From: an uncultured Pelagibacteraceae bacterium
GTDB taxonomy: Bacteria; Pseudomonadota; Alphaproteobacteria; Pelagibacterales; Pelagibacteraceae
Reading direction: 5' to 3'
Length of the DNA stretch: 64,000 bases
NCBI GenBank assembly: GCA_902626725.1
Contig: CACOGI010000002.1
Location: 1 to 64,000, forward strand
Shown here: positions 50,979 to 59,446 of the stretch, piece after piece
Position numbering within the stretch: position 1 is the first letter of the stretch
Layout: each line of letters begins with the position of its first letter
Made by a program: the position numbers and the translations under genes
The notes under the pieces: model-generated
What the model was told of the DNA's origin: nothing
Seen by the model: the letters and a program-made list of their open reading frames with translations, nothing else
The model's database searches: none

Positions 50979-51844
50979 TTAATCTTTTCTACATTATTTA
51001 TATTTGATAAAGCCTTATCAAATTCATCCATATTTTCTCTTAAAGCTAAGTTTGAAATTGCATAAACGGCTACTAATAAAAATACTAATGGAAACGAAGT
51101 TATTATTGATGCATTACCCTTGATGAAAAGAATATACAAAATTATAAATAATGCTGAACGAATTAAAAAAGTTTTTCTAAAAACGCTTATAATTGATAAT
51201 GAGTGTTTAATAAGATTATAAAAACTCATTTTTGATGGTCCAAAGTATCTTGTCCCTCTAATAGATTTTATTACGATTAAATTGTCTTCAATCTTTTTTA
51301 ATGAGCCTGAAAAACTATTCCAAGTAGCTTTATCATTAATTAATTTTTCTACAGTTGATTTTGGTAAGCAAGTAAAATTTCCAAATTTAATTAATTTACC
51401 AGTAAAAGTTAAAGTAATTAACTTATGTAGTTGGTAGCAAATTTTGAATACAAAACTCTCTGACCTTTTAACTCTTTCTCCTACAATAGGGGTGTTGTTT
51501 GAACTTTGGATTTGATTTAAAAAGTCATTTATTTCTTCAGGTCGATCTTCACCATCTCCATCCATAGGAATAACATAATCAAAGTCTTCTTTTTCAAATA
51601 TATACTTCAGCCCAGTTGCAATACATCTTGTGTGACCTTGATTTTTTTTCATATTCAAAATCTTTATTGATTGAATGTTCTCTAAAGTTTTTTCATCTTT
51701 CAACCTATCATGATTAGATGCATCATTCACGATAAGAACAGAAATTTGAAAACTTGAGTTTAATGATTGATTATTGATCTCATCAATGAGTTTTGAAACA
51801 GATTTCCAATCATTGTAAATAGGAATTAAAATTATGATTTTCAT
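50975..51844 (-). CDS. Glycosyltransferase family 2
   Basis: LIPIYNDWKSVSKLIDEIN, IVNDASNH, PMDGDGEDRPEEI; start taken at MKIIIL (51844). Confidence 0.85.
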   Translation of the reverse strand: MKIIILIPIYNDWKSVSKLIDEINNQSLNSSFQISVLIVNDASNHDRLKDEKTLENIQSIKILNMKKNQGHTRCIATGLKYIFEKEDFDYVIPMDGDGEDRPEEINDFLNQIQSSNNTPIVGERVKRSESFVFKICYQLHKLITLTFTGKLIKFGNFTCLPKSTVEKLINDKATWNSFSGSLKKIEDNLIVIKSIRGTRYFGPSKMSFYNLIKHSLSIISVFRKTFLIRSALFIILYILFIKGNASIITSFPLVFLLVAVYAISNLALRENMDEFDKALSNINNVEKIK

Positions 51845-51848
51845 AAAC

Positions 51849-53171
51849 TTAGTATCTTCCCAAACAAATATCATCTATGCAAATAAATTTTGAAGACGTA
51901 TTTAAAATTTCCTTATTATCATTTCCTTCCCATCTAGGTCTAGATTTGAGATGATAAGAAAGATTTCCCGCTTTCCATTCATCTCCCGTAACAAATTCGA
52001 TTTCTTTTTCAAAATCTTGTTCCCAGATAATCTGAACTTTAGCTGCCATTTCTTTTCCAGGATAATCAGTACGTTTGTCATCTTGAGAAATTGAAACATA
52101 AGAATACAAGACAGGAGACAAAAAAAATAAAAATAAAAAACAATATAAGAAAGATCTTATTTTTTTCAAATTAATCTGGCTCTGAAATAGATACACAAAT
52201 AAAACACCAAAACTTAGATAAAAAGGTGTCATCCACATTGTTCTTATTTTTGATCCTAAAATCGCTGATGTAATAAAAATTAAAATAATAGGTAAAAAAT
52301 TTATAAATAATAAAAAAAGAAGTTTTTTATCATTTAAGTTAATCTTAAGTTTAATTTTTTTTAATAACAACCTAAGCAGGAAGAAGAAAGGAATAAGTAT
52401 ACCAATTTGCTTAAGTATAAAAATAAGAGGATTTTTAATATGTGCCAAAAACCCTGTATCTTCTAAACCTGTTCTTTTAAATCCATAAACAACAGTTGCA
52501 AAATCGTTATTAAAAAGCCAAATCAAATGAGGAACAAGCAAAACAAAAAATACTTCTAAAGATACTAAATATTTAAAATCAAATTTTTTTATTTTTTTAA
52601 TTAAGATCAAATAAATAAATAATAAACAAATTGAAAATAATAAATATATAAATAAATACTTAGACAAAAAACCTAACGCTGCAAAAAAGCCGATCAAAAA
52701 ACAATCAAAAATTTTAATCTCTTTAGAGATATAAATTTTCCAAGAATAAAAAACAACAATTGACCAAAAAGGTAATTGACAAATATTTACATTGAATTCT
52801 GGTGTCGTAAAATTATAAAAATAAATAGATTCTAATAATAATACTGAAATTAAACTTAATTTTATATTACCTAAAACTTCATAAGAAAACTTAAATATAT
52901 AATAAAATGCAATCACAACAAAAGTTTGGCTAAGTAAATAAAAAGCCCAATCTTGAGAGCCAAAAATATTAAAAAAAACTTCTGAAAAAAAAGCACTCAT
53001 TGGTGGGTGTTTGTTAAATCCCCAATCTAAATTGCTACCCCATGCTAAAGCCTCAATTGTATCCAAAGGTAAATTTTTATTTGTTAAAGAAGGAATCAGT
53101 GTCCAAATTATTAAATGAGCTAAAGCAAAAATAAAAAAAATATTGTTAATATTTTTGTTTAAAACATTCAT
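51849..53171 (-). CDS. Glycosyltransferase family 39 (PMT/ArnT-like) membrane protein
   Basis: DTIEALAWGSNLDWGFNKHPPMSAFFSEVFFNIFG, multi-TM; start taken at 53171. Confidence 0.85.
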   Translation of the reverse strand: MNVLNKNINNIFFIFALAHLIIWTLIPSLTNKNLPLDTIEALAWGSNLDWGFNKHPPMSAFFSEVFFNIFGSQDWAFYLLSQTFVVIAFYYIFKFSYEVLGNIKLSLISVLLLESIYFYNFTTPEFNVNICQLPFWSIVVFYSWKIYISKEIKIFDCFLIGFFAALGFLSKYLFIYLLFSICLLFIYLILIKKIKKFDFKYLVSLEVFFVLLVPHLIWLFNNDFATVVYGFKRTGLEDTGFLAHIKNPLIFILKQIGILIPFFFLLRLLLKKIKLKINLNDKKLLFLLFINFLPIILIFITSAILGSKIRTMWMTPFYLSFGVLFVYLFQSQINLKKIRSFLYCFLFLFFLSPVLYSYVSISQDDKRTDYPGKEMAAKVQIIWEQDFEKEIEFVTGDEWKAGNLSYHLKSRPRWEGNDNKEILNTSSKFICIDDICLGRY

Positions 53172-53200
53172 AATTAAATATTTACAATAATTAAGGTTGC

Positions 53201-53228
53201 TTGACACCCCTATTTTGCTGAATATACT
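53201..53228 (+). promoter_or_regulatory. Near-consensus sigma70 promoter of dksA
   Basis: TTGACA (53201-53206), 16-nt spacer, TATACT (53223-53228), 23 nt before ATG 53251. Confidence 0.75.
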
Positions 53229-53250
53229 CCCTCGAATTCAAATTGGAAAT

Positions 53251-53811
53251 ATGCCGAAAACTAGCAAAGTTAAAAAAAAAATTACTAAAGTAAAGAGCAA
53301 AACCACTAGTAAATCAAAAACAAAGTTAATAAGTAAACCTAAGTTAATAAATAAAACTAAAATAATAAGCAAACCTAAAGAGACTGCTAAAGGGCCTGTT
53401 AAAATTTCTAAAACATATATACCTAAAGAAACTGAAAAATATATGTGTGAAAAGCATAAGATATATTTCAGAATGAAATTACATGAATGGAAAAAAGAGT
53501 TAGTAAGAGCAAATAATGAAGCGCTCTATAATGGAAGTATGGATGATAATAGCATTTCAGCGGACATTGTTGACCAAGCAAGCTCTTACACAGATAAAAA
53601 CGTAGAGATGAAAGCTATTAATAGACAAATTAAATTAATCTCTGAAATAGATAAAGCTTTAATAAGGATCAAAGATGACACATATGGTTATTGTTTAGAC
53701 ACTGCTGAACCAATTGGATTAAAAAGACTTATGGCTAGACCGGTGGCAAAATATACTATTGCAGCACAGGAAAAACATGAAAAAGATGAAAAGGTTCACG
53801 CTGATGACTAA
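53251..53811 (+). CDS. dksA: DksA/TraR-type RNA polymerase-binding protein with Lys-rich N-terminal extension
   Basis: SYTDKNVEMKAINRQIKLISEIDKALIRIKDDTYGYCLDTAEPIGLKRLMARPVAKYTIAAQE. Confidence 0.9.
   Translation: MPKTSKVKKKITKVKSKTTSKSKTKLISKPKLINKTKIISKPKETAKGPVKISKTYIPKETEKYMCEKHKIYFRMKLHEWKKELVRANNEALYNGSMDDNSISADIVDQASSYTDKNVEMKAINRQIKLISEIDKALIRIKDDTYGYCLDTAEPIGLKRLMARPVAKYTIAAQEKHEKDEKVHADD
53323..53376 (+). repeat. Three 18-nt tandem repeats in the dksA N-terminal coding region
   Basis: AAGTTAATAAGTAAACCT / AAGTTAATAAATAAAACT / AAAATAATAAGCAAACCT encoding KLISKP/KLINKT/KIISKP. Confidence 0.8.
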
Positions 53812-53932
53812 AAAAAGAAAAAAAGAAAAAAAAATTCACAATCCAATTACTTATAATTTTACCAAAAAATATATCTATTTTTATTATGCTTTTTTTTGGA
53901 TATTATTATTAATATTTGTTTTTAGTAGATGA
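53804..53932 (+). CDS. Unlisted 42-aa micro-ORF, basic N-terminus plus one TM helix
   Basis: MTKKRKKEKKIHNPITYNFTKKYIYFYYAFFWILLLIFVFSR; ATG overlaps dksA stop. Confidence 0.5.
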   Translation: MTKKRKKEKKIHNPITYNFTKKYIYFYYAFFWILLLIFVFSR

Positions 53933-54033
53933 ACAAAAAAATATTACTCATTATAGTTATAGTGTTAGCTATAGAATTATCTGGTCATGGAATTATAGTT
54001 TCTTTAATGAGACTATTAAGTTCTATGAATTAA
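53929..54033 (+). CDS. Unlisted 34-aa micro-ORF, hydrophobic
   Basis: MNKKILLIIVIVLAIELSGHGIIVSLMRLLSSMN; ATGA overlap with the preceding micro-ORF. Confidence 0.45.
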   Translation: MNKKILLIIVIVLAIELSGHGIIVSLMRLLSSMN

Positions 54034-54821
54034 TTTGCATCTAGAACAGCATGTAAAAATTGTTTTGTTCTCTCATTTTGGGGGTCTCCAAAAAGTTGTT
54101 CTGGGGGGCCTTGTTCGAATATTTTTCCTTCATTAAAAAAACATACTCTGTCTGAAATTTCTCTAGCAAAACCCATTTGATGAGTGACCATTATCATTGT
54201 AAGGTTATGTTCTTTATTTAAAGATCTTATAACATTCAAAACTTCTCCAACAACCTCTGGGTCCAAGGCTGAGGTTATTTCGTCTAAAAGCATAACTTTG
54301 GGTCTCATAGCAAGTGCCCTAGCGATAGCAACTCTTTGTTGTTGACCACCAGACAATCTGCTTGGGTGCTGATCTTTCTTATCTGTTAAACCAACCAACT
54401 CAAGTAGCTCTAAAGCTCTTTCCTCTGCCTCCTCCTTTTTCATACCTAACACTTCAACGGGTGCCTCTATACAATTTTGCAAAGCAGTCATGTGTGGAAA
54501 TAAATTAAATTGCTGAAACACCATTCCTATTTTTGATCTTCTTTCACGAAGATATTTTTCATTTGCTTCAACTAGACTACCATTTGAATTCATGTGTGTG
54601 AGAGGTTCTCCATCTAAATGGATTACTCCTCCATTTATTTTTTCTAATGTCATTAAAACTCTCAATACTGTAGTTTTACCAGAGCCAGATGGTCCGATAA
54701 TTGATACCATTTCATTTTTTTTTATTTCCAAATTAAGCTTATCTAAAACCACCAGATCACTATATTGTTTAGTTACCTCATCAAACTTAACAATAATTTC
54801 ATTTGAATTATCTTTACTCAT
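54030..54821 (-). CDS. Polar amino-acid-type ABC transporter ATP-binding protein (EhuA-like)
   Basis: GPSGSGKTTVLRVLMTLE, RLSGGQQQRVAIARALAMRPKVMLLDEITSALDPE. Confidence 0.94.
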   Translation of the reverse strand: MSKDNSNEIIVKFDEVTKQYSDLVVLDKLNLEIKKNEMVSIIGPSGSGKTTVLRVLMTLEKINGGVIHLDGEPLTHMNSNGSLVEANEKYLRERRSKIGMVFQQFNLFPHMTALQNCIEAPVEVLGMKKEEAEERALELLELVGLTDKKDQHPSRLSGGQQQRVAIARALAMRPKVMLLDEITSALDPEVVGEVLNVIRSLNKEHNLTMIMVTHQMGFAREISDRVCFFNEGKIFEQGPPEQLFGDPQNERTKQFLHAVLDAN

Positions 54822-54824
54822 AAA

Positions 54825-55502
54825 TTATTTCTTAATTTTTCCTTGAGATATATTAACATCTCTTTCCAGTTTTCTAACCCACATTGCTGCAGGAATTGAT
54901 AAAGTTAAAAATATAATACCTACTAAGGTATAAGGTTCTAAATATCTATAGTTATAACCGCCGACTGCTGTGGCTGCATGAAACAATTCTGCTACACCGA
55001 TTGTTGATAAAAGAGGTGTGTCTTTAAATATTCCAACTAAATAATTTCCCATTCCAGGAATAGCTATAGGAAATGCTTGAGGAAGAACTATTCTTCTATA
55101 TGTGTAAATTGTAGAAAAATTTAAAGCTCTACAAGCCTCCCATTGTGTTTTTGAAACTCCCTCAAGTGCTCCTCGATATACTTCTGACATATATGTTCCG
55201 AAATGAAGACCAATAGTAATCATTCCACATACCCAGGCTGATAATGTAATACCAAACTGCGGTAAAACGAAATATACAAAAAACAATTGTATTAGTAATG
55301 GAGTTGATCTTATAAACTCTACTATTTCTCTATTAACCCAGTTAAAAATTTTAGAAGGTGTTCTTTGTGCTAATAAAAAAAATAATCCAACAATTAAGGC
55401 AATCATATAACCTACTCCAGCCGCAATAATAGTATTCAATGTTGCAATTGCCATTTGTGGCAATATTTCGTAAGTAAAATCCCATCTCCAACCCATTTCC
55501 AT
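54825..55502 (-). CDS. Amino-acid-type ABC transporter permease (EhuD-like)
   Basis: REIVEFIRSTPLLIQLFFVYFVLPQFGI; EACRALNFSTIYTYRRIVLPQAFPIAIPGMGNY. Confidence 0.92.
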   Translation of the reverse strand: MEMGWRWDFTYEILPQMAIATLNTIIAAGVGYMIALIVGLFFLLAQRTPSKIFNWVNREIVEFIRSTPLLIQLFFVYFVLPQFGITLSAWVCGMITIGLHFGTYMSEVYRGALEGVSKTQWEACRALNFSTIYTYRRIVLPQAFPIAIPGMGNYLVGIFKDTPLLSTIGVAELFHAATAVGGYNYRYLEPYTLVGIIFLTLSIPAAMWVRKLERDVNISQGKIKK

Positions 55503-55505
55503 AAT

Positions 55506-56177
55506 TTAAATTTTTTCCTTTCCAACTTTTCTAGCTGCTAAAACTTCTAACCATCTTAAAAATGGAACCAATGCAAATCTAGCCATTATGTAATAAATAA
55601 GTAATGCTGTTCCAAAACATTGTGCTGATAACCAAGTTATAGAGTTAATTTGTTTTGCTTCAAAAGTAAGATCAACCACAGTAACCAAAGCTACCAATGC
55701 GGTAGCTTTTAATAATTCTACAGTTAAATTTGCTGCTGGTGGTAATATTATTGGAAAGATTTGAGGAATTATAATCCTTTTAATTCTTTTTGCTGGAGTA
55801 AAATTTAATGAATGGGCTGCCTCCCATTGTCCTTTGGGTACTGCGAGTATTCCAGCTCTAACTATTTCAGCTCCATATGCTCCAAAATTTAAACCTAAAG
55901 CCACTACACCTGCAGTGAAAGCCTCTAATGATATTCCAAAAAAAGGTAAAACATAATAAGCCCAAAATAATTGTACCAAAAGAGATGTTCCTCTAAAAAA
56001 TTCTATATATACAGTTGCAGTACCTTGTATTACTGGATTTTTTGAAAGCCTCATCAAACCGAATATCATAGAAATGACTACATAAAGAATCATTGAACAA
56101 ATGAGAACCTTAACAGTTGTTACTGTTCCAAGTAAAAGAGTTATTCCATGTTCATTTAAAAATTCAAAATATGTCAA
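55506..56177 (-). CDS. Amino-acid-type ABC transporter permease (EhuC-like)
   Basis: YIEFFRGTSLLVQLFWAYYVLPFFGI; EAAHSLNFTPAKRIKRIIIPQIFPIILPPAANL. Confidence 0.92.
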   Translation of the reverse strand: MTYFEFLNEHGITLLLGTVTTVKVLICSMILYVVISMIFGLMRLSKNPVIQGTATVYIEFFRGTSLLVQLFWAYYVLPFFGISLEAFTAGVVALGLNFGAYGAEIVRAGILAVPKGQWEAAHSLNFTPAKRIKRIIIPQIFPIILPPAANLTVELLKATALVALVTVVDLTFEAKQINSITWLSAQCFGTALLIYYIMARFALVPFLRWLEVLAARKVGKEKI

Positions 56178-56198
56178 AGTAATACCTTTAAATTTTAA

Positions 56199-56228
56199 AA
56201 ACCAGGCAACACTTAAGTTGCCTGGTTT
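56199..56228 (-). terminator. Intercistronic hairpin between ABC SBP and permease genes
   Basis: 12-bp perfect stem AAACCAGGCAAC / GTTGCCTGGTTT, 6-nt loop, sense strand followed by TTAAAATTT. Confidence 0.75.
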
Positions 56229-56253
56229 AATTTTTTAAATAAATAAATATTTA

Positions 56254-57099
56254 TTATTTAGTTGAGCAAGCCCACTCTGTACTCATGTCTGGTGGAGGAA
56301 GTTGAGCTTTATCGTAACCATACTCACCAGCTCTCTTTAACATTTTACTAGGATTTGCCATAACCTTAGCTAAAGCAGCATTAAATGCCTCTCTAAACTT
56401 GTCATCAGTTTTTCTGAAACCAATTCCCACAACATTTAAAGTTTCTTTTGGCATTAATTTTGGATCAGTTACCTCAAACTTACCATTAGTTTTCTTTTCA
56501 TGCTCTTTTGCACCAAAAAAAGTTTGCACTGCAACATCTGCTCTTCCAGCTTTCATGGCTGCTAAAATACCAACTTCACCTTCAACTAAGAGCATTTGAC
56601 TATCTGGCACACCATATTTTTTAGCGGCCTCTACAGTATTAAAACCTGTACCTGTAACCAATTTAGCTCCAGTTTTTATAACATCAGCATAATTGTTAAT
56701 ATTTTTTGGATTTCCTTTTGGCACTAGCATTGCATCACCAAACACGCCTATAGGATCTGAAAAATCCATGTTCGCACATCTACTTTTTAAGATATACATT
56801 CCACCAGTAATCATATCTGCACGGTCTGCATTTAATCCTGGAATTAATCCTGACCATTCAAAAACTTTTGTTTCATGCTCAGTTATACCCATTTCTTCTA
56901 GAACGGTTAAAGCTATCATGTTAACAAACCCTAAAGCCTCACCGCCATCTCCAGCATAAGCCCAAGGCACCGCTGTTCCAAAACCAAGTCTTAGTTTGTG
57001 TCCATCTGCAAGTCTTTCTGTAAGAGTTTTCGCATTTACAGAAGAAATTGAAAAAAGAAGCACAAGCAAAACTGTCAATGATTTAATTGATCTCATCAT
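56254..57099 (-). CDS. ABC transporter substrate-binding protein, EhuB-like
   Basis: Signal peptide; LRLGFGTAVPWAYAGDGGEALGFV, EWSGLIPGLNADRADMITGGMYILKSRCANMDFSDPIGVFGDAMLVPKGNP. Confidence 0.85.
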   Translation of the reverse strand: MMRSIKSLTVLLVLLFSISSVNAKTLTERLADGHKLRLGFGTAVPWAYAGDGGEALGFVNMIALTVLEEMGITEHETKVFEWSGLIPGLNADRADMITGGMYILKSRCANMDFSDPIGVFGDAMLVPKGNPKNINNYADVIKTGAKLVTGTGFNTVEAAKKYGVPDSQMLLVEGEVGILAAMKAGRADVAVQTFFGAKEHEKKTNGKFEVTDPKLMPKETLNVVGIGFRKTDDKFREAFNAALAKVMANPSKMLKRAGEYGYDKAQLPPPDMSTEWACSTK

Positions 57100-57171
57100 G
57101 TTTCCCCTTTGTTGATTTTATGAAATATTAAATCAAAAATAGACGTAAAAGTATAGCTGAAAAAATTACAA

Positions 57172-57975
57172 TCAAGAGTTGATTAATTCATTTATTATAA
57201 TTTCATCATCAATACTTACTTTGCCATCTTCTAAAGCTGTAAGATAAATACCCATATCGAAATGATTGAATGTTTTTTTCAAAGATTTTAATAAATCCAG
57301 ACTATTGTCATCTGTGTTTGGCTTCAAATTGATTGCTACACATCTGGGAATATTTTTTTCAACTTTAAAAGAAATATTATTAATCTTAATAATTTTTCCA
57401 ATCCAGTTACGCTCCTCCCACGCATCAATTCCATTAACATAAATATTTCCTCTAAATCTTTGAGCTTCAATTTTTTGGTTTGTTTTGTTTTGAAAATCTT
57501 CAATGCTTTTAATATTAATGAGAGATATAGAATGAGTTAAAACAGTCTTGTTTGATATTGATGTATCAAAAAAAGGGAGATCTTTATTTTTCATCAAAAA
57601 CAATGGTTTTTGAAGAGATTTCTCTAATTCTAAAAATTTATCTGAAAGCAGCTCATATTCACTTAATTCATCACTATTAATTGTTATGATCTCATTATTT
57701 CTTTGAGTTAATGTCAGTTTATTTTTATCTAATATAAAATTATACTTGTTTAAAGAAGGTGAGTTTTTTAGAGTTAAAATTTTATTCCATTTACCTCTTC
57801 TTTCATCAAGATTTTTTTCAAACAGCTGTGCTTGATTTTGATCTAAACCTTTAGAAAATGCAAAAATTCTATCCCCAACAATTCCAATATTCTTTTTAAT
57901 TTCACAACTTTTAACATTCTGAAAAGAAATAGATTTTACAGGACAGTAACTTATTGAAGAAATTGAAACACTCAT
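57172..57975 (-). CDS. MOSC-domain protein
   Basis: ISYCPVKSISFQ N-barrel; QRFRGNIYVNGIDAWEERNWIGKIIKIN, RCVAINLKPNT. Confidence 0.85.
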   Translation of the reverse strand: MSVSISSISYCPVKSISFQNVKSCEIKKNIGIVGDRIFAFSKGLDQNQAQLFEKNLDERRGKWNKILTLKNSPSLNKYNFILDKNKLTLTQRNNEIITINSDELSEYELLSDKFLELEKSLQKPLFLMKNKDLPFFDTSISNKTVLTHSISLINIKSIEDFQNKTNQKIEAQRFRGNIYVNGIDAWEERNWIGKIIKINNISFKVEKNIPRCVAINLKPNTDDNSLDLLKSLKKTFNHFDMGIYLTALEDGKVSIDDEIIINELINS

Positions 57976-57991
57976 ATAATCTCTAGATAAT

Positions 57992-58819
57992 ATGTCTTAT
58001 CTTTCCTCAAATCAACTCAAACAGTATATGGATGAGGGATTTGTTTCTCCAATAAATATTTTTTCAAAAGAAAAGGCAAAAGAAATTAGAAACGAAATTG
58101 AACTTATTGAAAAAAAAATACCAGGAGAATTAGATGAGTCAGGAAGATATAATGCCCATTTGATATCTCCTTTATTAGATGAAGTAACTCATAATTCAAA
58201 AATTTTAGATGCAGTTCAAAGTTTGATAGGTGAAAACATTCTTGTTTGTGGAACAACTTTGTTTATTAAAAATCCAAATGAAAAAGGATTTGTAAGCTAT
58301 CATCAAGATGCAAAATATATTGGTTTAGAACCATACAATTGGGTCACGGCTTGGGTTGCCATTACTGATTCAAATGAAAAAAATGGATGTATGAGAATGT
58401 GGTCAGGCTCTCATAAAGATAATTTAAAAGAACACGACCAGAAATTTAATGAGGGAAACTTATTAACTAGAGGGCAAACTGTTAAAAATGTACCAAAACA
58501 GAAAACTACTCCTTTAATTTTAGAAGCTGGACAAATGTCACTTCACCATCCAACTGTTGTTCATGGCTCAGACTTAAACAAAAGTAATGATAGAAGAATT
58601 GGTTTTGTAATTCAGAGCTATATTGGGACAAATGTTAAACAAGTTTTAGGTAAAAATAGCGTTCAACTTGCACGGGGAGTTGATGAATTTAATTACCATG
58701 AAAAAATTGGTAGACCTCAAAATTTATTGGATACAAAAGATATTGAACTGAAAAAACTAGAAAATGATAATCTTCAGGAAATTTTTTATAAAGGTTCAGA
58801 TAAAAAAGGGAAATTTTAA
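57992..58819 (+). CDS. Phytanoyl-CoA dioxygenase (PhyH) family protein
   Basis: YHQDAKYIGLEPYNWVTAWVAITDSNEKNGCMRMWSGSHK (HxD) and HHPTVVHGSDLNKSNDRRIG. Confidence 0.88.
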   Translation: MSYLSSNQLKQYMDEGFVSPINIFSKEKAKEIRNEIELIEKKIPGELDESGRYNAHLISPLLDEVTHNSKILDAVQSLIGENILVCGTTLFIKNPNEKGFVSYHQDAKYIGLEPYNWVTAWVAITDSNEKNGCMRMWSGSHKDNLKEHDQKFNEGNLLTRGQTVKNVPKQKTTPLILEAGQMSLHHPTVVHGSDLNKSNDRRIGFVIQSYIGTNVKQVLGKNSVQLARGVDEFNYHEKIGRPQNLLDTKDIELKKLENDNLQEIFYKGSDKKGKF

Positions 58820-59446
58820 TTAAAGTTTTGGAATCTTTGAGCCATTTTTATAAAGATCATAGCCTTTAATAACCGCATCACGACTGGCAATATCTAAGTA
58901 CCACCGGGAAAGATTTTTAAATTTCTTAAGCCCTATATCATGCCACTCATGTCTTGCAATCCATGGCCACGTTGCAATGTCAGCTATAGAGTATTTTTCC
59001 CCAGCAAGATATTTTGAGTTTTTTAAACGATTATCAAGATCTTGATAAATTTTTTTTGTAATCTTAAAATATCTTTCTTCACCAAATTCACTCTTACCAG
59101 AATTGTAATGATGAAATTGATGGTGTTGACCTATCATAGGACCAACATATCCCATTTGTGCCATCAACCATTGATTTATTTTAAGTCTATTTTCTTTATT
59201 ATAAAACTTTCCACTCTTTTCACCTAAATACATTAAGATTGCACCAGATTCAAAAATGGTCTCATTGTTATCATGATCAATAATTACTGGTATCTTACTG
59301 AATGGACTTATCTTTACAAATTCTGGTTTGAATTGTTCTCCGTTAGACAAATCTATTTTAGAAAGTTTGTATTTATATTTAATTTCCTCAAGCATGATAC
59401 TTATTTTTTTACCATTAGGAGTATCAGCTGAGAGTAGCTCAATCAC
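58820..59446 (-). CDS. Glutathione S-transferase family protein
   Basis: SPFSKIPVIIDHDNNETIFESGAILMYLGEKSGKF; YSIADIATWPWIARHEW. Confidence 0.9.
   Translation of the reverse strand: MIELLSADTPNGKKISIMLEEIKYKYKLSKIDLSNGEQFKPEFVKISPFSKIPVIIDHDNNETIFESGAILMYLGEKSGKFYNKENRLKINQWLMAQMGYVGPMIGQHHQFHHYNSGKSEFGEERYFKITKKIYQDLDNRLKNSKYLAGEKYSIADIATWPWIARHEWHDIGLKKFKNLSRWYLDIASRDAVIKGYDLYKNGSKIPKL

Noticed and set aside
57992-58819. Ectoine hydroxylase EctD
   Set aside because: PhyH-family HxD motif present but lacks the EctD signature as I know it; no ectABC nearby
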